From: a candidate division NC10 bacterium SPGG6
GTDB lineage: Bacteria; Methylomirabilota; Methylomirabilia; Methylomirabilales; CSP1-5
Assembly (NCBI GenBank): GCA_001643535.1
Contig: LXTG01000015.1
Location: 5,449 to 10,912 of the forward strand
Length of the DNA stretch: 5,464 nt
Reading direction: 5' to 3'
Numbering within the stretch: the stretch's first letter is position 1; every line of letters begins with the position of its first letter. Of the stretch, positions 1 through 3,994 are shown one piece after another. The position numbers and the translations under genes are program-made. The notes below the pieces were generated by a model. It had not been told where the DNA came from and made no database searches. It saw nothing but the letters and a program-made list of their open reading frames with translations.

Positions 1-446
1 CGGAGGTCTATGTGCAGCGCCTCGTCTATAACGGCCACGGGATGGCCGTGGCCGATCAGTCGCTTCACCAAGCGCTGCACGCGCGAGAAGAGAACCTGAT
101 CAAGGAGGCCGAGGGGCTCGCCCGGACCTTTGAGGTCGCCTTCAAGGCCTCGGGCCTGACCACGCCCTTGGAGAGTCTTCACGGCACGGAGCTGGGCAGG
201 CGGCCCTGGTCCGGTTGCCAGCGCCCGTGGACACTGAGCTACGTCACGGCGAACGGCAATGTGCTCCCCTGTTGTATCACCCCCTGGTCGGCGAAAAACT
301 ATCAGGGGGCCCTTTTGGGCAACGCCTTCACGGATGATTTTGCGAGCATCTGGAACGGGGAACGGTACCAACAATTTCGAGAGACCTTTGAAAGCGATGT
401 CCCTCCCGATCCCTGCCGGGGGTGTGGACTGCTCTGGAGCATTTAA
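1..446 (+). CDS. Radical SAM protein, C-terminal part with short SPASM domain (5' end outside window)
   Basis: This is the tail of a radical SAM enzyme. The frame is open to the left edge (first full codon at base 3, reading E-V-Y-V-Q-R-L), so the GTG at 12 is probably not the start; the CxxxCxxC radical SAM core lies outside the window. Residues are numbered from that GTG. A SPASM-type segment is visible: C69-Q-R-P-W, then N-G-N-V-L-P-C87-C88 (a CX12GX4C pattern), then G-N-A-F and I-W-N-G with a following Y-Q-Q-F-R, and a final C135-R-G-C138. Such domains bind auxiliary [4Fe-4S] clusters. The protein stops six residues after C138, so the rest of the canonical CX2CX5CX3C block is missing; four or five cysteines would fit one auxiliary cluster. 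The family includes peptide- and cofactor-modifying enzymes. The substrate cannot be read from this fragment, and no precursor peptide is recognised nearby. It lies 35 bases before the next gene and is probably in the same operon. Confidence 0.88.
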   Translation, partial: EVYVQRLVYNGHGMAVADQSLHQALHAREENLIKEAEGLARTFEVAFKASGLTTPLESLHGTELGRRPWSGCQRPWTLSYVTANGNVLPCCITPWSAKNYQGALLGNAFTDDFASIWNGERYQQFRETFESDVPPDPCRGCGLLWSI

Positions 447-451
447 GGAGG
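445..451 (+). promoter_or_regulatory. Strong ribosome binding site AAGGAGG after the radical SAM stop
   Basis: AAGGAGG overlaps the TAA stop (444-446) of the upstream gene. It is five bases before ATG 457, an ideal distance, but that ATG opens a reading frame of only 11 codons. For the DoxD-like gene, TTG 464 is 12 bases away and ATG 482 is 30 bases away. The site therefore either drives a leader peptide, serves a TTG start, or marks a frame error between 457 and 482. Confidence 0.7.
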
Positions 452-456
452 AAACG

Positions 457-492
457 ATGGGCTTTGGATCAGGTGGGCCCGATGTGGCATAG
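457..492 (+). other. Leader-like mini-ORF, 11 codons, overlapping the DoxD-like gene start
   Basis: ATG 457 to TAG 490-492 encodes MGFGSGGPDVA. It has the best SD and spacing in this junction, and its stop lies eight bases past the A of ATG 482, so terminating ribosomes could reinitiate on the DoxD-like gene. The peptide has no recognised family and no Cys. Alternatively, it is the true N-terminus of the DoxD-like protein, displaced by one extra base (for example in the GGTGGGCCC stretch). Both readings are inference. Confidence 0.3.
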
Positions 493-991
493 TCCTTCAC
501 TGTCCCTCGGACTCCTTCGGATGATGTTCGGCCTCCTCTGGCTCGATATGGCCTTGCAAAAGGCGCCGTGGGTCATCACCGATGGGCAGCGGTTCGGGTG
601 GCTCTACGGGTGGATTTGGACAGAGATTAAGAATCCGACCTTTGAATTCTATAAGAACTTTCTCCACGACGTCGTCCTTCCCAACTTCAACACCTTCGGC
701 TACATGACCTTCTTCACCGAGATATCCTTTGGGATCTCACTCCTCCTGGGCCTCTTTACGGTCCTCGGGGGGATTGGCGGGGCCCTGTTCCAATTCAACA
801 TCATGTTGGGGGCCTACTCGGTGCCCGGCGAATGGTACTGGATCTGGCCTCTCCTCATCTGCCCGCACTTGGTCTTTGCCCACAGCCGCGCGGGACGCAG
901 CTTAGGGATAGACCGGCTGCTCTACGATCGGCTTGCTCAGGGCGAGGCCCAGCCAACGGGGATCAGAAAACTGCTTCTCTGGCTCATCTGA
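482..991 (+). CDS. DoxX/DoxD-family (TQO small subunit-like) membrane protein
   Basis: A small integral membrane protein of 169 residues from ATG 482. Features are a first helix around residues 7-27 (L-L-R-M-M-F-G-L-L-W-L-D then A-L-Q-K-A-P-W), a soluble stretch with F-Y-K-N-F and V-V-L-P, a second helix around 71-95 with T-E-I-S-F-G-I-S-L-L-L-G-L, a third around 96-112, a fourth around 117-133, and a C-terminal A-H-S-R-A-G-R-S-L-G-I-D-R-L-L. This order (W-L-D near a Q-K, membrane E, G-x-S-L-L-L-G, G-R-x-L-G-I-D) is typical of DoxD-like proteins. DoxD is a subunit of thiosulfate:quinone oxidoreductase in Acidianus; most bacterial relatives have no proven role and are often linked to redox or sulfur stress. 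ATG 482 was chosen because the family motif begins soon after it; AGGTGGG at 471-477 is a weak SD four bases upstream. TTG 464 and GTG 473 are in-frame alternatives. The family call is firm; thiosulfate oxidation is not implied. Confidence 0.8.
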   Translation: MWHSPSLSLGLLRMMFGLLWLDMALQKAPWVITDGQRFGWLYGWIWTEIKNPTFEFYKNFLHDVVLPNFNTFGYMTFFTEISFGISLLLGLFTVLGGIGGALFQFNIMLGAYSVPGEWYWIWPLLICPHLVFAHSRAGRSLGIDRLLYDRLAQGEAQPTGIRKLLLWLI

Positions 992-997
992 GGAGGT
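991..997 (+). promoter_or_regulatory. Ribosome binding site AGGAGGT for the GT-C gene
   Basis: AGGAGGT overlaps the TGA stop (989-991) of the DoxD-like gene and sits four bases before ATG 1002. Another ATG at 998 directly abuts the SD and opens a different frame. That one is too close to be used and its product is a shadow, so the site supports 1002 as the start. Confidence 0.8.
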
Positions 998-1001
998 ATG
1001 A

Positions 1002-2372
1002 ATGGGCTGGAGGAACCGCTCCTTCATTCTGCTTGCCGGGGTGGGGAGTGTATCGACGCTCCTCTACCTCCTGAACTTCCGGCTGGCTCCCTTCCTGGAG
1101 CATCTCGGCATCATCGATCCGAAGCAGGGAGCGGTGGCCGTTTACCCCTATCTTTTTTTTCTCCTTTTCGCCTTCTACGGGCTCGCGCTCGCCACAGTCC
1201 TCAAGAAGCCGTCCGGGCCTCCCCTGCTCGGCCTGATCTTGGGATTCGCCATTCTTTTCCGGGTCGCCCTCCTCTCCTCGCCCCCGGTCCTCTCCAGCGA
1301 TATGTACCGCTACATTTGGGATGGCAGGGTCCAGACGGCCGGGATCAACCCGTATCTGTATCCCCCCTCAGCCCACGAGCTGATCCCGCTCCGGGATCAG
1401 GAGATTTTTCCCCACATCAATCGACAGGAGGCTCCGACGATCTATCCGCCCGGCGCGCAGACCCTGTTCGCCTTGATTGCCACCATCGTCCCCGACAACA
1501 TTACTGCCTTGAAGGCGATCATAATATTGTTCGACATCGGGACCATCCTCCTGATCCTCCGTGTCTTGAAAAAGACTGGGGTCCGCCAGGACCGAGTACT
1601 CCTCTACGCGTGGTCTCCCCTGGTGATCTTTGAGTTGACCGGAAGCGGCCATCTCGAGGCGCTCATGCTTCCTTTCGTCCTCCTCGCCCTCCTGGCCAGA
1701 ATGGACAACAAATCGGTCCTCGCCGGAACAGCCCTTGGGATCGCCACGCTGATCAAGCTGTATCCGGCGTTCCTCTTCCCCGCCCTGTACAAGAGGCGGG
1801 ACAGGGGTTTTCCGCTCGCCTTTGGGGCAACGATCCTGCTCGGATACCTCCCGTATCTTTACGGCGCGGGGGGAAAGGTGCTGGGATTTCTCCCTTCCTA
1901 CTTCGGCCCCTGGGAGGACTTTAACGTCGGTCTGCGACACTTTCTCACCTTGGCCCTGGCCCCTCTGACCGCCTCTCCCCGCCTCGTTGCGATGGTCTTT
2001 CTCACCGCTCTTCTCGCCGCGGTGGCGGTCTACATCGGTCGCCAGGGGCGAGGGGAAGAATTTCTGTGGCGCGGGTACTTGATGGTCAGTGCCTATCTGC
2101 TCCTCCTGCCCACGAGTTTCCATCCGTGGTACCTGATCTGGATTCTCCCCTTTCTCTGCCTCTACCCCTCGTGGGGATGGTTGTACCTCAGCGGGGCCAT
2201 CACGCTCTCCTATCTGAAATACATCGAGGCATCCCCGGGGGTCGCGTTCGGGATTCGACTCCTCGAGTTCGTCCCCCTCTACGTGTTGCTTGGAGTGCAG
2301 GCCGTCCGGCATCGTCACCCAGAGGCGGGTCCGGGCAAGACCATGACGCTTATGGTGGAGAAATCCCAATGA
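1002..2372 (+). CDS. GT-C fold membrane glycosyltransferase (DUF2029/MptB-like, polyprenyl-phosphate-sugar dependent)
   Basis: A 456-residue polytopic inner-membrane protein with roughly ten to twelve hydrophobic segments. The first periplasmic-type loop carries S-S-D100-M-Y-R-Y-I-W-D-G-R, then G-I-N-P-Y-L-Y (114-120) and I-Y-P-P-G (147-151). Further on are G-S-G-H-L-E-A (214-220), I-K-L-Y-P (251-255) and S-F-H-P-W-Y (372-377) in front of hydrophobic I-W-I-L-P. An acidic residue after the first helices, an N-P-Y/P-P-G loop and a late H-P-W-Y are typical of the GT-C enzymes around GT87 and the MptA/MptB mannosyltransferases. These transfer a sugar, often mannose, from a polyprenyl-phosphate donor to an acceptor outside the cytoplasmic membrane. 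D100 is the likely catalytic or metal-binding acid (inference from family). The start has an ideal SD and lies 10 bases after the previous stop. The stop overlaps the next start in ATGA, so translation is coupled to the GT2 gene. A T8 run at 1153-1160 falls inside the third helix. The class is firm; donor and acceptor are not known. Confidence 0.8.
   Translation: MGWRNRSFILLAGVGSVSTLLYLLNFRLAPFLEHLGIIDPKQGAVAVYPYLFFLLFAFYGLALATVLKKPSGPPLLGLILGFAILFRVALLSSPPVLSSDMYRYIWDGRVQTAGINPYLYPPSAHELIPLRDQEIFPHINRQEAPTIYPPGAQTLFALIATIVPDNITALKAIIILFDIGTILLILRVLKKTGVRQDRVLLYAWSPLVIFELTGSGHLEALMLPFVLLALLARMDNKSVLAGTALGIATLIKLYPAFLFPALYKRRDRGFPLAFGATILLGYLPYLYGAGGKVLGFLPSYFGPWEDFNVGLRHFLTLALAPLTASPRLVAMVFLTALLAAVAVYIGRQGRGEEFLWRGYLMVSAYLLLLPTSFHPWYLIWILPFLCLYPSWGWLYLSGAITLSYLKYIEASPGVAFGIRLLEFVPLYVLLGVQAVRHRHPEAGPGKTMTLMVEKSQ
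2354..2360 (+). promoter_or_regulatory. Ribosome binding site (GGTGGAG) for the GT2 gene
   Basis: GGTGGAG lies eight bases before ATG 2369, within the end of the GT-C gene. The same frame stays open for 101 codons upstream of 2369, but that part is an out-of-frame reading of the conserved GT-C C-terminus. The RBS and the ATGA overlap therefore decide for 2369. Confidence 0.6.
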
Positions 2373-3994
2373 TACCTTCCTCCTTCCTGATCGCGTCGCT
2401 GCTTTTTCTCTATTTCGGGGCTCTCTTCTTTCTCTTCCTCTATGGAATCAATTGCTACGTCATGATCTTCCTCCACCGCCGGGCAAAAGTGAGGATGCTG
2501 CGGCACGACGAAGAGGTCTGGAAGGCATGGCAGGCCACAGACCAAGAACTCCCTTGGGTTACGGTTCAATTGCCGATCTATAACGAGCGATACGTCATCC
2601 AGCGGCTGATCGAGACAGTGGTTCGCTTGGACTATCCGAAAGACCGGCTCGAGATTCAGGTCTTGGACGACTCCAGGGATGAAACGACGGCCATCGCCAC
2701 TCTCCTCATCGATCGCTACCGTCGAGCCGGTTTCAACATCGCCCTTCTCCATCGCCTCCAAAGGACCGGATACAAGGCCGGGGCGTTGAAAGATGGACTC
2801 GAGACAGCCCGCGGAGAGTTCATTGCCATCTTCGACGCCGACTTCATGCCCGACCCGGACTTCCTCACCAAGACCCTCCCCTTCTTCCAGGATCCCGCCG
2901 TCGCCATGGTCCAGATCCGTTGGGGACACATCAACCGGGACTACTCCATGCTCACCCTAGCTCAGAGTTTCGGGATCGACGGTCACTTCTGGGTGGAGCA
3001 GGCAGCCAGGTGTTGGTCGGGGCTCTTTATGAATTTCAATGGCACAGCCGGGATCTGGCGGAGGAAGGCCATCGACGATGCCGGGGGGTGGCAGGCGGAT
3101 ACCCTGACGGAGGATCTGGACCTGAGCTACCGAGCCCAGCTCAAAGGGTGGCGGATGAAGTTTCTGCCCCAGGTCGTCTGCCCGGCCGAGGTCCCCGTCC
3201 AGATGACCGCCGTTAAAAGCCAACAGCACCGGTGGGCCAAAGGGTCGATCCAGACCGCCATAAAACTCGTCCCCCAGATTCTGAGGGCTGAGATGCCGCT
3301 GTTCACAAAGTATCAAGCGATCTACCACCTCACCAACTACATGGTCCATCCGCTCATGCTGCTCATCGCCCTGAGCTCGCCTCTCCTACTCTGGTTTGAG
3401 GGATTCTTCTCACTCAGGGAGCATCTCTTGGCTGCGGCGGCCTTCTTTTCGGTCGCGACCTTTGGGCCTTCAAGCATGTACCTGTACGCCCAGCGTCATC
3501 TCTATCCCGACTGGAAGCGACGGCTCCGGTACTTTCCGGCCCTATTAATCTTCGGGACCGGGATCGCTTTAAACAATACGAAGGCCATCTTGGAGGCCCT
3601 CTTTAACGTCAGCGGGACCTTTGTTCGGACCCCCAAATTTGGTATCGAAAAACACTCCGACACATGGGTGGAGAAGCGATATCGCCCCCCGGTACCCTGG
3701 CTGAGCCTCTTCGAGGCCCTCCTCGCCCTGTACTGTATCTACGGGGTCTCCCTTTTTATCCAGCGGGGTACGCACCTCGTTGATCCCTTCCTCCTTCTGT
3801 ACTCTTTCGGATTCGCCAGCGTGGCCCTTCTGAGCCTCTGGGAGACCCTGTGCAGTGCCCTGAAGAACCCTGAAGCGATCCGAAACACCTGGGAAGGTGG
3901 AGAGGGAGGCGAGGGCCACATCGTGAGACCTATCGAAGATCACCAGCAGCTCGCCGCACCAGCCATCCCCATGGAAAGGACTCCCATGGCATGA
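2369..3994 (+). CDS. Processive family 2 glycosyltransferase, CslA-like (candidate beta-mannan/glucomannan synthase)
   Basis: A 541-residue membrane synthase. Helix 1 covers about residues 5-35. The cytoplasmic GT-A domain follows with every key motif: Q-L-P-I-Y-N-E-R (67-74), V-L-D-D-S-R-D-E-T (98-106, UDP/GDP-binding Asp), R-T-G-Y-K-A-G-A-L (132-140), D-A-D (156-158, metal), F-N-G-T-A-G-I-W-R (223-231), T-E-D-L-D-L (247-252, catalytic base D249) and Q-Q-H-R-W (285-289, the QxxRW acceptor motif). Hydrophobic segments follow at about 326-345, 353-373, 388-402, 445-465 and 471-493, with R-T-P-K-F at 420-424. The wording of these motifs resembles plant CslA/CslC, and CslA polymerises beta-1,4-mannan or glucomannan from GDP-sugars. 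Related bacterial enzymes make cellulose-like chains, so the sugar is uncertain. There is no PilZ domain, and the C-terminus is a Gly/Glu-rich, Pro-rich tail (508-541). It overlaps both neighbouring genes by ATGA, so synthesis is likely tied to the GT-C and propeller proteins. Confidence 0.88.
   Translation: MIPSSFLIASLLFLYFGALFFLFLYGINCYVMIFLHRRAKVRMLRHDEEVWKAWQATDQELPWVTVQLPIYNERYVIQRLIETVVRLDYPKDRLEIQVLDDSRDETTAIATLLIDRYRRAGFNIALLHRLQRTGYKAGALKDGLETARGEFIAIFDADFMPDPDFLTKTLPFFQDPAVAMVQIRWGHINRDYSMLTLAQSFGIDGHFWVEQAARCWSGLFMNFNGTAGIWRRKAIDDAGGWQADTLTEDLDLSYRAQLKGWRMKFLPQVVCPAEVPVQMTAVKSQQHRWAKGSIQTAIKLVPQILRAEMPLFTKYQAIYHLTNYMVHPLMLLIALSSPLLLWFEGFFSLREHLLAAAAFFSVATFGPSSMYLYAQRHLYPDWKRRLRYFPALLIFGTGIALNNTKAILEALFNVSGTFVRTPKFGIEKHSDTWVEKRYRPPVPWLSLFEALLALYCIYGVSLFIQRGTHLVDPFLLLYSFGFASVALLSLWETLCSALKNPEAIRNTWEGGEGGEGHIVRPIEDHQQLAAPAIPMERTPMA
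3974..3980 (+). promoter_or_regulatory. Ribosome binding site (GAAAGGA) for the propeller gene
   Basis: GAAAGGA ends ten bases before ATG 3991, inside the end of the GT2 gene. ATG 3991 overlaps the TGA at 3992-3994. A second in-frame ATG at 4000 would remove only three residues, so the choice hardly changes the product. The SD is moderate, and reinitiation at the ATGA probably contributes. Confidence 0.5.

Noticed and set aside
457..492. Mini-ORF as a mycofactocin-like or RiPP precursor for the radical SAM enzyme
   Set aside because: The 11-residue product has no Cys, no C-terminal V-Y and no leader-core layout, and it lies downstream of the radical SAM gene; a leader or start artefact is simpler.
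1153..1160. T8 run as a terminator or phase-variation tract
   Set aside because: No GC-rich stem precedes it, it encodes part of a membrane helix (L-F-F), and the frame continues normally on both sides.
998..1633. 211-codon ORF starting at the ATG right after AGGAGGT
   Set aside because: The start touches the SD, the product is Pro/Arg/Ser-rich without any motif, and it overlaps the GT-C gene, whose frame carries the conserved residues.
2066..2368. Upstream extension of the GT2 gene by 101 codons
   Set aside because: This stretch is the out-of-frame reading of the GT-C C-terminus, including H-P-W-Y. The GT2 family starts with a helix right after ATG 2369, which has an RBS and an ATGA overlap.
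1368..2369. Long minus-strand ORF (333 codons) opposite the GT-C gene
   Set aside because: It is a charge- and Gly-rich translation with no domain pattern, fully antisense to a gene with clear family motifs, and its length is explained by GC-rich codon bias.
2315..2929. Minus-strand ORF of 204 codons over the GT2 start
   Set aside because: Its acidic, Gly- and Val-rich sequence is complementary to the D-D-S and D-A-D motif region of the GT2, with no RBS or family signal.
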